From Candidatus Saccharimonadota bacterium (GTDB taxonomy: Bacteria; Patescibacteriota; Saccharimonadia; Saccharimonadales; Saccharimonadaceae), in assembly GCA_030445245.1 (NCBI GenBank), contig JAUCSD010000001.1, positions 434,001-498,000 on the forward strand: 64,000 nucleotides of DNA, given 5' to 3'. Shown piece after piece: positions 15,294 through 23,334 of this stretch. The position numbers and the translations under genes are program-made. The number at the start of each line of letters is the position of its first letter. Within the stretch, counting starts at the first letter, position 1. Under the pieces are notes generated by a model. That model was not told where the DNA came from. It was given only the letters and a program-made list of their open reading frames with translations, and did no database searches.

Positions 15294-18200
15294 TTATTTT
15301 AATACGACACAGTCTTCGCCAAGCTGTTTGACTAATTCGCCCAATAGATCATCACAGCCATCAACGCCAAATGGCAACTTAATTGCTGATTTTTTATCAG
15401 CCCCAAGAACGAGCACTATATCCGTGTGCCCCTTGTATTCTCCACATATTCGTTTGAGTTGCAAAAGAGCATCATGATCATCGGGATCTTTGATATGCAC
15501 AAATAACTTCTTAACAGGAGGTATGTCTATGATTGGACGAGGCTTAGGAACTGGAGAAGGTTCGTCTTTTGGCATCGTGCTCGCTGGAGCGCTCACCGTA
15601 TCACCCTTGCCATGCTTTGCTTTGAACTCAGCCACACGCATTGCCTTTACTTTAGCGCTCATCTTGGGTGCCTCCATTTTACGACCAGTCGATTCATATC
15701 CTCGCAGTTCAGCGTCACTGACTTCAATAATCTCATCAGCGATCATCTTAGCGTCATCTCCCATGTTACCGTCACGATCTCGAGCACTGATCTTACCTGT
15801 CACTCGTACGACCGCGTCCTGGACGAGCTTCGCGCCAACCTGTTCGTATAGATTCGGGAACACAATGATTTCCCCTTCACCGGATTTGTCTTCAATTCCG
15901 AGAAAGGCCATCTTCGTACCTGACTTCGTAATGATTGTCCGAACCGTACTGACAAGACCTCCGACAGTTGCCTTTTTGCCATCGACATCAGGTCGCATCT
16001 GCGAGAGCGGGATCGTCTGTTCATTAAAGTATGCGTCGTAGTTATCGAGTGGGTGCGCGCTAATGTAGAGACCGAGCAGTTCACGTTCCCAAGTGAGTCG
16101 TTCTTTCTCTGTATATTTGACTGGTGCCGCTTGAAGCGTAATTGTCGGTTGGATGTTCGTATTGTCACCCATACTCCCGAAGAGATCAGTTTGACCGCTA
16201 AGCGCTTCTTTTTGGACCTTACTGGCAAATGCCTGAATCGTCTCAAGGTTGAAAAGGAGATCCGAACGGTCACCAAAAGCATCGAAACCGCCCGACTTTA
16301 TGAGCGAATCCCAGGCCTTCTTGTTGAACTTACTTGTACTGACACGCTTCGCAAAGTCCTCGACACTCAGGAATTGACCGTGTTCACGAGCACGAAGTAT
16401 CTCTTCGACGGCTCCGGTTCCGACACCCTTGACCGCCGCCATACCGAAACGAATCTCGTTTGCGTTTGGTACGACTGCAAATTCAACGAAAGATGTGTTC
16501 ACGTCTGGAGCAAGTACGTTAATACCCATATGTCGACACTCGGCAATCTCAATCGCAAGTCGATCGATATCGTCTTGGTCACTTGTCATAACTGCCGCCA
16601 TGAAGGCGTCTGGATAGTGCGCCTTGAGATATGCTGTCCAGTACGAGATAAGACCGTAACAGGCCGCGTGAGACTTGTTGAAACAGTAGTTGGCAAACTC
16701 TTCAAGCTGATCCCAGAACTTCTCAGCTGTCGCTTTATCAGATCCACCGTGCTTGATTGCTCCTTCAACGAAATCAACTTTCACTTTACGCATGAGATCA
16801 ATTTTCTTTTTACCTACCGCTTTACGAAGCGTGTCGGCTTGGCCACCGGTAAATCCGCACCATTCTTTCGAAATCTGCATGAACTGCTCCTGATAGACGA
16901 GGATGCCGTAAGTACTCTTTAACGAGTTCTCCATGCCGCTATGGAGGTAGGAGATTGTTTCTTCACCATGTTTGCGCTTAATAAAGCTATCGATAAATTG
17001 CATTGGTCCTGGACGATATAAAGCCACCATAGCAATGATGTCTTCAAAGACGGTTGGTTTCAAATCACGAAGGTATCGTTTCATACCGGCTGACTCAAGC
17101 TGGAACACTCCGGTCGTATCACCTCGCTGGAATAGCTCGTACGTCTTTGCGTCATCAAGCGGAATCTTAGAAAGATCAATCTCATTTTTATATACCTTTT
17201 TGATAATGCGCAGTGCATTATTGATAATCGTCAGGTTCGAAAGACCTAAAAAGTCCATTTTGAGGAGTCCGAGTTCTTCTACTTCTCCCATCGGAAATTG
17301 TGTTGAGACCACTCCCTTTTGGGCCATCTCAAGAGGCAGGAACTTTACTAGATTATCCGGAGCAATCACAACACCACAGGCATGCACCCCGTGAGAACGA
17401 ATTGTTCCCTCAAGACGCACAGCATAATCAAACACCTGCTTAGCGGTCGGGTTCGTTTCATATTCTTTTTTAAGGTCGACGTCTTCTTTAATACTGACCT
17501 TGAGTGGAATGTGACGACCCTGGGCTGGGGGTGGAATCATCTTACTTAATCGGTCGGCTTCGGCGTATGGCACCTGCAACACACGCGCCACGTCACGCAC
17601 GGCAGCACGAGCCGCCATCTTACCAAACGTCACAATATTAGATACTCGATCAGAGCCATATTTGTTCGAACAGTATTGGATCACCTCATCACGACGCGTA
17701 TCCTGGATGTCCACATCAATATCCGGCATGCTAATACGATCAGGGTTCAAGAAACGCTCAAACAGAAGACCGTATTTCAATGGATCGAGATCGGTCACAT
17801 TCAGAGCATAGGCGATGATAGATCCGGCGGCGGATCCACGTCCAGGACCAAAAATAATTCCCTGAGCTTTACCCCAGTTAATAAAGTCCTGGACGATAAG
17901 GAAGTAGCCGTTATAGCCCATGTTCTCAAGCACTGCAAGTTCCATGTCGACACGTTCGCGAACTTCGTCGCTCAGGAGCGGACGAATATCCTCAATCGAC
18001 ATCTCGTTCGCCTCATCTTGAGATTTATCATGATATCTCTTAGCAAGACCCCGGAACACGAGCTTATCAAGGAAACTCTTTTCACTCTCCCCTTCTGGTA
18101 CGGGGAACTTAGGGATAAGAATGCCACCAAGATCAAGTTTTACGTTACATCGATCCGCAATACGGCGAGTGTTACGAACAGCCTCGGGATTAGTTTTCCC

Positions 18201-19031
18201 CCAGCGCTTGATGATCTCGACTGGATCAGTCACGTGAAGCTCAAAGTCTTTGAGGCTCATGCGCTTTTCATCCGACAAGAAAGCACCTGTGCCAACACAG
18301 AGAAGAATCTCGTGGGAAGCCTGATCATCGTGAGATATATAATGACCATCGCTAGTTACGACACAGGGAATATCGAGGTCTTCAGAAAGACGCTCGAGGT
18401 GCTTGTTAATTCCAACCTGCACGTCCCACTTCGCGGGACAATCTGGATGACCGTGATCTTGGAGCTCAAGATAGTAGCGATCACCAAAAACAGACTTGTA
18501 CCAAGCAGCAATTTCCTTGGCACCCTCATAATCATCATTACGCAATCTCTCGCCAACTTCACCACTTGCGCAGGCTGAGAGGATAATCAGTCCTTCGTTA
18601 TATTCCTCGAGGAGCTCATGATCGATACGTGGCTTGTAGTAGAGACCTTCAAGGTTAGCCTTCGTCGAAAGCATCATGAGGTTTTTATAGCCGACCTCAT
18701 TCATGGCAAGAATAATAAGGTGATAACGTGCCTTGTCCTTTTGTGGATCACGGTCATGACGAGACCGAGTGGCTACATATGCCTCCATACCAAGGACGGG
18801 TTTGACTCCTGAATCTTGAGCGAACTTATAGAACTCAACGACACCAGACATTGTGCCATGATCGGTAATGGCAACGGCTTCCATGCCCATCTCCTTGGTT
18901 ATTCCCACGAGTTCAGGTATCTTACTTAAACCATCTAGCAAGCTGTGGTGAGTGTGATTATGCAAATGTACATAATCTGCCGTCTTTAATTGCGTGTCTA
19001 CCGCAACCTTCTCTAGTGTGTCTACCCTCAT
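15294..19031 (-). CDS. dnaE: DNA polymerase III alpha subunit
   Basis: A 1245-residue replicative polymerase. The N-terminal PHP domain starts HLHNHTHHSLLDG; the palm acidic motif PDIDVDIQD is near residue 435 after FERFLNPDRISM; the finger region contains RSHGVHACGVVIAP and the tau-binding/OB region lies near 1000 (VGGLVSTVRTIITKSGTKMAFLGIEDKSG). A short Lys/Pro linker and C-terminal ~80 residues (KKLFVHIKDPDDHDAL) follow. Length and order match DnaE1. A TATACT box 10 nt upstream of the ATG and no Shine-Dalgarno suggest a very short leader. Confidence 0.97.
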   Translation of the reverse strand: MRVDTLEKVAVDTQLKTADYVHLHNHTHHSLLDGLSKIPELVGITKEMGMEAVAITDHGTMSGVVEFYKFAQDSGVKPVLGMEAYVATRSRHDRDPQKDKARYHLIILAMNEVGYKNLMMLSTKANLEGLYYKPRIDHELLEEYNEGLIILSACASGEVGERLRNDDYEGAKEIAAWYKSVFGDRYYLELQDHGHPDCPAKWDVQVGINKHLERLSEDLDIPCVVTSDGHYISHDDQASHEILLCVGTGAFLSDEKRMSLKDFELHVTDPVEIIKRWGKTNPEAVRNTRRIADRCNVKLDLGGILIPKFPVPEGESEKSFLDKLVFRGLAKRYHDKSQDEANEMSIEDIRPLLSDEVRERVDMELAVLENMGYNGYFLIVQDFINWGKAQGIIFGPGRGSAAGSIIAYALNVTDLDPLKYGLLFERFLNPDRISMPDIDVDIQDTRRDEVIQYCSNKYGSDRVSNIVTFGKMAARAAVRDVARVLQVPYAEADRLSKMIPPPAQGRHIPLKVSIKEDVDLKKEYETNPTAKQVFDYAVRLEGTIRSHGVHACGVVIAPDNLVKFLPLEMAQKGVVSTQFPMGEVEELGLLKMDFLGLSNLTIINNALRIIKKVYKNEIDLSKIPLDDAKTYELFQRGDTTGVFQLESAGMKRYLRDLKPTVFEDIIAMVALYRPGPMQFIDSFIKRKHGEETISYLHSGMENSLKSTYGILVYQEQFMQISKEWCGFTGGQADTLRKAVGKKKIDLMRKVKVDFVEGAIKHGGSDKATAEKFWDQLEEFANYCFNKSHAACYGLISYWTAYLKAHYPDAFMAAVMTSDQDDIDRLAIEIAECRHMGINVLAPDVNTSFVEFAVVPNANEIRFGMAAVKGVGTGAVEEILRAREHGQFLSVEDFAKRVSTSKFNKKAWDSLIKSGGFDAFGDRSDLLFNLETIQAFASKVQKEALSGQTDLFGSMGDNTNIQPTITLQAAPVKYTEKERLTWERELLGLYISAHPLDNYDAYFNEQTIPLSQMRPDVDGKKATVGGLVSTVRTIITKSGTKMAFLGIEDKSGEGEIIVFPNLYEQVGAKLVQDAVVRVTGKISARDRDGNMGDDAKMIADEIIEVSDAELRGYESTGRKMEAPKMSAKVKAMRVAEFKAKHGKGDTVSAPASTMPKDEPSPVPKPRPIIDIPPVKKLFVHIKDPDDHDALLQLKRICGEYKGHTDIVLVLGADKKSAIKLPFGVDGCDDLLGELVKQLGEDCVVLK

Positions 19032-19095
19032 AACTATCTCTAGTATAGCAAGTATTAGTCTACTTGCTGAGTCGTTTTGTTTACAACGCTTATGG

Positions 19096-19386
19096 CTATT
19101 TCTTATTATTTTGAATTGATTGCTGGATTTGTTCTACTTGATTGCCAATACCGGGAATATTGATGAAAAAACTTAATATCCATGCGAGTAACGCAATAAC
19201 AACCGTACCGCCGATTACAGTACCGACACCCAGGAAAATACCACGAAAGAAATTCATCTTGTAGACTTGTGCGCGATTACGGTTAAAATCGTAAAATAAA
19301 TCCTCAAGGATTGCTTGGCGGGCGTCTCGTTCATTATCTTTCTTTAATTTTTGCGTCACCTTGTGTATTGCATGTTTAATTGCCAT
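19096..19386 (-). CDS. DUF5665-like small membrane protein
   Basis: A 96-residue protein with a charged N-terminal helix, the segment LEDLFYDFNRNRAQVYKMNFFRGIFLGVGTVIGGTVV typical of DUF5665, one strong membrane span (about 47-73) and a Gln/Asn-rich tail. AGGAG lies 9 nt upstream of the ATG. Function unknown. First of four small envelope proteins on this strand; the others lie upstream beyond a terminator. Confidence 0.75.
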   Translation of the reverse strand: MAIKHAIHKVTQKLKKDNERDARQAILEDLFYDFNRNRAQVYKMNFFRGIFLGVGTVIGGTVVIALLAWILSFFINIPGIGNQVEQIQQSIQNNKK

Positions 19387-19403
19387 TAGACTGCTCCTCG
19401 TTT

Positions 19404-19442
19404 AAAAAAATGACACACTGATGTTTCTAGTGTGCCATTTTT
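19404..19442 (-). terminator. Terminator downstream of the YtxH-like gene
   Basis: AAAAATGaCACACT pairs with AGTGTGcCATTTTT, a stem of about 12 bp with one mismatch; T-tracts on both sides. Confidence 0.75.
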
Positions 19443-19469
19443 AAGATTCATGCGCAAGACGTCTTACAA

Positions 19470-19745
19470 CTAGCGCTTACCTGAGATATCTCTCTTTGCA
19501 TCATCAATAGCCGATTGACCGCGTTCTTTATATTCGTCGATTCGTCCGCGAACATCTTCAAGCGCTTGGCCCGATTGGTCTTTTATCTCCTCAGCACGGC
19601 TGGCGGCTTCGCGCTTTAGCTCGGCTGCCTTGCCTTTAATGTCTGCACGGGTCTCTTTACCAGATTTAGGAGCAGTAAGAACTCCAGCGACGATACCCGC
19701 AACGGCTCCGATGATAGCACCTACGGCAAATTTCGTTTTAGACAT
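19470..19745 (-). CDS. YtxH-domain protein
   Basis: A 91-residue protein: a Gly/Ala-rich N-terminal membrane segment (FAVGAIIGAVAGIVAGVLTAPKSGKETR), the YtxH hallmark, then a Lys/Glu/Ala-rich amphipathic helix with repeated heptads similar to LEA or apolipoprotein-like tails. Good AGGAG 6 nt upstream. YtxH proteins are general-stress envelope proteins in Firmicutes; the function here is not known. Confidence 0.85.
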   Translation of the reverse strand: MSKTKFAVGAIIGAVAGIVAGVLTAPKSGKETRADIKGKAAELKREAASRAEEIKDQSGQALEDVRGRIDEYKERGQSAIDDAKRDISGKR

Positions 19746-19763
19746 ACAATCTCCTTTTTTGGA

Positions 19764-20003
19764 TTATTTTTTTCGCTTATTAAACATTTTTTTCGCAAGA
19801 CCGAATATGAACATCGGTGAGCTGAACTTACTGAATCCAGCAGCCGCAGATTCCATGTGTTCGACAGTACGCTGGGCTGAATTTGTAACTGTCTTGATCT
19901 GACGCGTCACCTTTATGAGCATCGCAACCAGTACGATCGCGAGCAGTAAGAATATCGCCAGAAAAATCGACAGTATAATTACAAGAATTTGCGCCCATTC
20001 CAT
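19764..20003 (-). CDS. Small membrane protein, DUF948-like
   Basis: A 79-residue protein with a long N-terminal membrane helix (VIILSIFLAIFLLLAIVLVAMLIKV), an amphipathic stretch (RQIKTVTNSAQRTVEHMESA) resembling DUF948 proteins, and a basic end (KKMFNKRKK). AAAGGAG lies 7-8 nt before the ATG. Only 18 nt separate it from the YtxH gene, so they are co-transcribed. Confidence 0.65.
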   Translation of the reverse strand: MEWAQILVIILSIFLAIFLLLAIVLVAMLIKVTRQIKTVTNSAQRTVEHMESAAAGFSKFSSPMFIFGLAKKMFNKRKK

Positions 20004-20047
20004 TATGAATTCTCCTTTATAAGAGTCACGTTACGTAGCCAGGCAGG

Positions 20048-20290
20048 CTACTTTTTAATCATGCGTACGATGTAGATAAGTAGAATCGCACCAAGTACTG
20101 CTACAACGAAGCTATAGAGGTTAAACCCGTTGACACCGCTGCCACCGATCAGCTGCACAAGCCAGCCGCCAACAAGTCCACCGATAATACCAAGAACAAT
20201 ATTCTTAAGCAGTCCGCCTTCTTCGTGAGTAATCATATTCGCGACAAATCCCGCGAGACCGCCAAGTATAATCCATCCGAGCCAACCCAT
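20048..20290 (-). CDS. GlsB/YeaQ/YmgE-family stress membrane protein
   Basis: An 80-residue, three-span, glycine-rich protein starting WLGWIILGGLAGFVANM with a GxxG-rich second helix (IVLGIIGGLVGGWLVQLIGG), the pattern of transglycosylase-associated stress proteins. AAGGAGG lies 7 nt upstream. Likely the promoter-proximal gene of the GlsB-DUF948-YtxH unit. Actual activity unknown. Confidence 0.9.
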   Translation of the reverse strand: MGWLGWIILGGLAGFVANMITHEEGGLLKNIVLGIIGGLVGGWLVQLIGGSGVNGFNLYSFVVAVLGAILLIYIVRMIKK

Positions 20291-20333
20291 ATACGTTCCT
20301 CCTTATGTCTTATGTTGTATTTCCATTGTAAAT

Positions 20334-20357
20334 GATTTTTCAATAAATTGAAAAATC
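20334..20357. repeat. AT-rich perfect inverted repeat between galU and the GlsB gene
   Basis: GATTTTTCAA and TTGAAAAATC form a perfect 10-bp stem with a 4-nt loop. It may end galU transcription or form part of the promoter region of the stress-protein genes (TTGAAA is a possible -35). Confidence 0.5.
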
Positions 20358-20374
20358 ATCCATTGTTTGTAAGC

Positions 20375-21268
20375 TTATCCTAACTTGGATTTGATATGTG
20401 CCAACAGGTCAGGCCCGAGTTCCTCATGATTGAGACCGAAGTCGATAACCGTTTTGAGATACTCGAGTTTATCACCCGTGTCGTAATAGGTGCCATTTTG
20501 TATCTCATAAGCAAAATAGCTGTGACCTTCGTTAATCATTTTTTGCATAATCGGCTGGAATGTAAACTCTCCTTCACCATTGAACTCATGAAAAGCAGGT
20601 TCAAGATAATTGAAGAAATCACCTTTTAGTAGGTAGCTGCTGACTGATGCGAGATCAGAAGGGGCATCTTCTTTGCCCGGCTTCTCAACAATATGAGACA
20701 TCTTGATAAGACCATCATCAATGACTTGACCAGCGGCAATACCATAGCGATCATATTCGCCATCTGAGAGTACCTTTTTACATGACAGCACCGCAGCGTC
20801 GTTTTGCATATGAACATCGATCATTTGTTGAAAACGACTTGGTGATGCAACAATAAAGTCATCTGCCCAGGTATAAATGAACGATTCGTCCTTACCGATA
20901 AGATGAGCGGCACTCATGAGCGGCGTTGCGTTGCCGTAAGGGCCTTTCTGACGAACATAGATGAAGTTCGCAAGGTTTGACAGCGCTTCAAGTTCAGCGA
21001 TATAGTGTTCCTTCTTAGGTCCACCGGCACGAAGATTTGCAAGTAGGTCTTCGTTAGGCTGATCGAAGTGGTCTTCGATTGCACGCTTGTTACTGCTACC
21101 GACAATAATGATATCTTTAATACCCGCTGCCACAAGTTCCTCAACAACGTACTGGATGATTGGCTTATCGATAAGTGGCATCATCTCTTTAGGCATCGCT
21201 TTTGTCTGGGGTAAAAATCGTGTGCCGAATCCGGCTGCTGCAATAATTGCTTTGGTTGGTTGTTTCAT
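20375..21268 (-). CDS. galU: UTP-glucose-1-phosphate uridylyltransferase
   Basis: A 297-residue nucleotidyltransferase producing UDP-glucose. Signature GFGTRFLPQTKAMPKEMMPL, substrate strand DKPIIQYVVEE, TWADDF metal site region and VEKPGKEDAPSDLASVSSYLL are all as in GalU. The start overlaps the stop of a short upstream frame (TAATG), with AAGGAG 7 nt before it. Likely supplies sugars for cell-envelope glycans. Confidence 0.96.
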   Translation of the reverse strand: MKQPTKAIIAAAGFGTRFLPQTKAMPKEMMPLIDKPIIQYVVEELVAAGIKDIIIVGSSNKRAIEDHFDQPNEDLLANLRAGGPKKEHYIAELEALSNLANFIYVRQKGPYGNATPLMSAAHLIGKDESFIYTWADDFIVASPSRFQQMIDVHMQNDAAVLSCKKVLSDGEYDRYGIAAGQVIDDGLIKMSHIVEKPGKEDAPSDLASVSSYLLKGDFFNYLEPAFHEFNGEGEFTFQPIMQKMINEGHSYFAYEIQNGTYYDTGDKLEYLKTVIDFGLNHEELGPDLLAHIKSKLG

Positions 21269-21387
21269 TACGTAGTCTCCTTTTTCTGTATTTCCATTAG
21301 TTGATCGTAGGCCACTAACACTGCGTCGGAACCTGTCGCCTCACCTCGCTTTGCGTTGTCGCTATGGTCGGTTCGATTCGTTGCCAT
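21268..21387 (-). CDS. Putative 39-residue coupled leader gene of galU
   Basis: A short frame beginning MATNRTDHSDNAKRGE and ending KKETT, whose TAA stop overlaps the galU ATG. It contains the galU Shine-Dalgarno site, as expected for translational coupling. A GTG six codons earlier (21405) is an alternative start, with AGGAG about 13 nt before it. An outer stem ATGCACC / GGTGCAT encloses that upstream AGGAG. It is polar, with no recognised family; coupling is the main support, and it could be a chance frame. Confidence 0.4.
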   Translation of the reverse strand: MATNRTDHSDNAKRGEATGSDAVLVAYDQLMEIQKKETT

Positions 21388-21458
21388 GCCTGCATTTTTA
21401 TGCACCGCCTTCTTTTATCTCCTCTGGGGACTTAAGACGCTTCCAGGGGTGCATCTAT

Positions 21459-22910
21459 CTACAGTCTTTCGCGGATTAGTTTTTGCGCCAATGCCGGATT
21501 AGCTTTACCTTGAGACTTCTTCATAACTTGACCGACGAGATAACCGATCGCTTTGTCTTTACCTTCTTTAATGTCAGCAATAGATCGCGCGCTAGCTGGA
21601 TCTGCGAGGACTTCTTCGACGATACCTACAATAAAGCCTTCGTCACTTACCTGAAGAAGATTCTTGCGCTCAGCAATTGCCCGGGGAGATTCGTCATTCG
21701 TCAGCAGCTCAATGAAAATCTCCTTAGCAGCTGTGCTGCTCAGTTCACTTTTTTCAACCATGGCTGCAAGCTCCACAAATCCATCTGGAGATAGTGCCTT
21801 AATTTCAGCTACCGTTTCACTATCCTCATCAGATCCTCGCGCACTTGCGAACCAGTGAGCTACTCGTTTTGCTATCTGATCTCCCGATTTTTCTTGAATC
21901 TCTGTCACAAGTACGGCATACTCCCGTGTTGAGAGGAGTGAGTCGATCACCGAGCGATCAAGCTCGAGCGTCAGCCATTTCTCACGATATTCAGGAGGAA
22001 GCATCGGTACGCTCAGTTGGATCTGGGTGATTTCTTCAGTGGTCAGTACAATAGGTGGGATATCAGCATCAGGCATATAGCGGTAATCCTGTGCATCTTC
22101 TTTTGAACGCTGGCTGTTCGTTATCTGCTTAACTTCATCCCAACCACGTGTCTCTTGGACAATCTTCTCGCCACTCTCAATTCGCTCTACCTGACGGCGA
22201 AATTCATATTCGGCAGCCTTTTCGACGCTACGGAATGAGTTCAGATTCTTTACCTCCGCACGAGTACCAAGTTCGATCGCACCTTTTGGAGCAACGGAAA
22301 CATTTACATCAAAACGCATATTGCCATGGTAGAGATCACCCCGAGTGACACCGGCATATGTCATCAATCGATGAAGTTCCGAGGCGTACGCTTTGGCACC
22401 TGCAGCCGAGTGGATATCCGGTTCAGAGACGATTTCAATAAGCGGTGTTCCCGCACGGTTGAGGTCAACCAGACTGTATCCTTCGTAGTGTGTCAGCTTA
22501 CCGGCATCCTCTTCCATATGGGCATGGTGAATGCGTACTTTGACGCTCGTACCGTCCTCAAGCGGCGCATCAACATGTCCAGCAAGGATAATCGGGTGGT
22601 ACATCTGTGTTGTCTGGTAGCCCTTAGGGAGGTCAGGATAGAAATAGTGTTTGCGATCGAATCGACTGACGCGCGCAATGTCTGCGTTCAGAGCTTTTCC
22701 CGCCATGATAGCAAGATCTACTGCTTTACGGTTCAGCACCGGCAACATGCCTGGCAAACCGTAGTCAACAGGACTGACGACACTGTTTGGCGAACGGTCG
22801 CGCGCATCATTATCGGCTCCGCTAAATAATTTCGTGTCGGTCGCAAGTTGAACATGGCATTCAATGCCAATCGTCATGTCATACGTATCGAGTGTTTCTT
22901 GGGTAACCAT
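21459..22910 (-). CDS. gatB: Asp/Glu-tRNA(Asn/Gln) amidotransferase subunit B
   Basis: A 483-residue GatB. The N-terminal cradle has IGIECHVQLATDTKLFSGADN, then GLPGMLPVLN, RKHYFYPDLPKGYQ and LVDLNRAGTPLIEIVSEPD; the YqeY-like tail domain ends QGKANPALAQKLIRERL. It phosphorylates or activates mischarged Glu-tRNA(Gln)/Asp-tRNA(Asn) for amidation. It overlaps the preceding membrane-protein gene by one base in the order gatC-gatA-membrane protein-gatB. Confidence 0.97.
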   Translation of the reverse strand: MVTQETLDTYDMTIGIECHVQLATDTKLFSGADNDARDRSPNSVVSPVDYGLPGMLPVLNRKAVDLAIMAGKALNADIARVSRFDRKHYFYPDLPKGYQTTQMYHPIILAGHVDAPLEDGTSVKVRIHHAHMEEDAGKLTHYEGYSLVDLNRAGTPLIEIVSEPDIHSAAGAKAYASELHRLMTYAGVTRGDLYHGNMRFDVNVSVAPKGAIELGTRAEVKNLNSFRSVEKAAEYEFRRQVERIESGEKIVQETRGWDEVKQITNSQRSKEDAQDYRYMPDADIPPIVLTTEEITQIQLSVPMLPPEYREKWLTLELDRSVIDSLLSTREYAVLVTEIQEKSGDQIAKRVAHWFASARGSDEDSETVAEIKALSPDGFVELAAMVEKSELSSTAAKEIFIELLTNDESPRAIAERKNLLQVSDEGFIVGIVEEVLADPASARSIADIKEGKDKAIGYLVGQVMKKSQGKANPALAQKLIRERL

Positions 22911-23332
22911 TAGATTGCTCCTATATCCTTGAGTGCCTGTTTAAAGCTCGCAAGAGCTCGCCGAGCATCATCATAACTTACTTGTACGTCTGATTCATGG
23001 GCGATCTGATTGCGGAGCTTGTGAGCCGTCCATACACCATTCGCGTTTGACCATGAATCCTTGGCAGCCTTCATACGTTCGCCCATCGTCTCGCCCTTGA
23101 CGCCTCGTTCTTTGAGTGCCTGGTCAAGGAGCTTGTCAGCGTTCAGTACCGCTAGGTGAGCACTCGATTGCTCTTCCCTGATGAGTTGTTTTTCAATCGC
23201 GAGCCAACGAAGACGGTATTTATCAACATCAAGCGGCGATGCGCCTTTTTTTGTCAGCATAATAACGGCAACGAGAAGGATGCCAACGATTAAGACACCG
23301 ACGATAAAAATAAGTAATGCCGTGCTATCCAT
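22910..23332 (-). CDS. Membrane-anchored protein with a HEPN-like R-x4-H motif
   Basis: A 140-residue protein with an N-terminal span (LLIFIVGVLIVGILLVAVIML, residues 6-26), then an all-helical domain. Helix near residues 104-114 contains LRNQIAHES: R107 to H112 is an R-x4-H spacing with a polar residue after the Arg, as in HEPN RNases and RNA-binding domains. It sits between gatA and gatB with a 2-nt gap and a 1-nt overlap, so it is made with the tRNA amidotransferase. HEPN assignment rests on a short motif and helical layout; it may be catalytically inactive or unrelated. Confidence 0.65.
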   Translation of the reverse strand: MDSTALLIFIVGVLIVGILLVAVIMLTKKGASPLDVDKYRLRWLAIEKQLIREEQSSAHLAVLNADKLLDQALKERGVKGETMGERMKAAKDSWSNANGVWTAHKLRNQIAHESDVQVSYDDARRALASFKQALKDIGAI

Positions 23333-23334
23333 AA

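Noticed and set aside
16053-18578. Long plus-strand frames of about 290-300 codons opposite dnaE
   Set aside because: They mirror the dnaE reading frame, have no ribosome sites or recognisable domains, and yield low-complexity Thr/Arg/Val-rich translations; dnaE is unambiguous.
21290-21420. tRNA-like T-arm sequence (GGTTCGATTC) upstream of galU
   Set aside because: No matching acceptor, D-arm or anticodon stem could be built around it on either strand.
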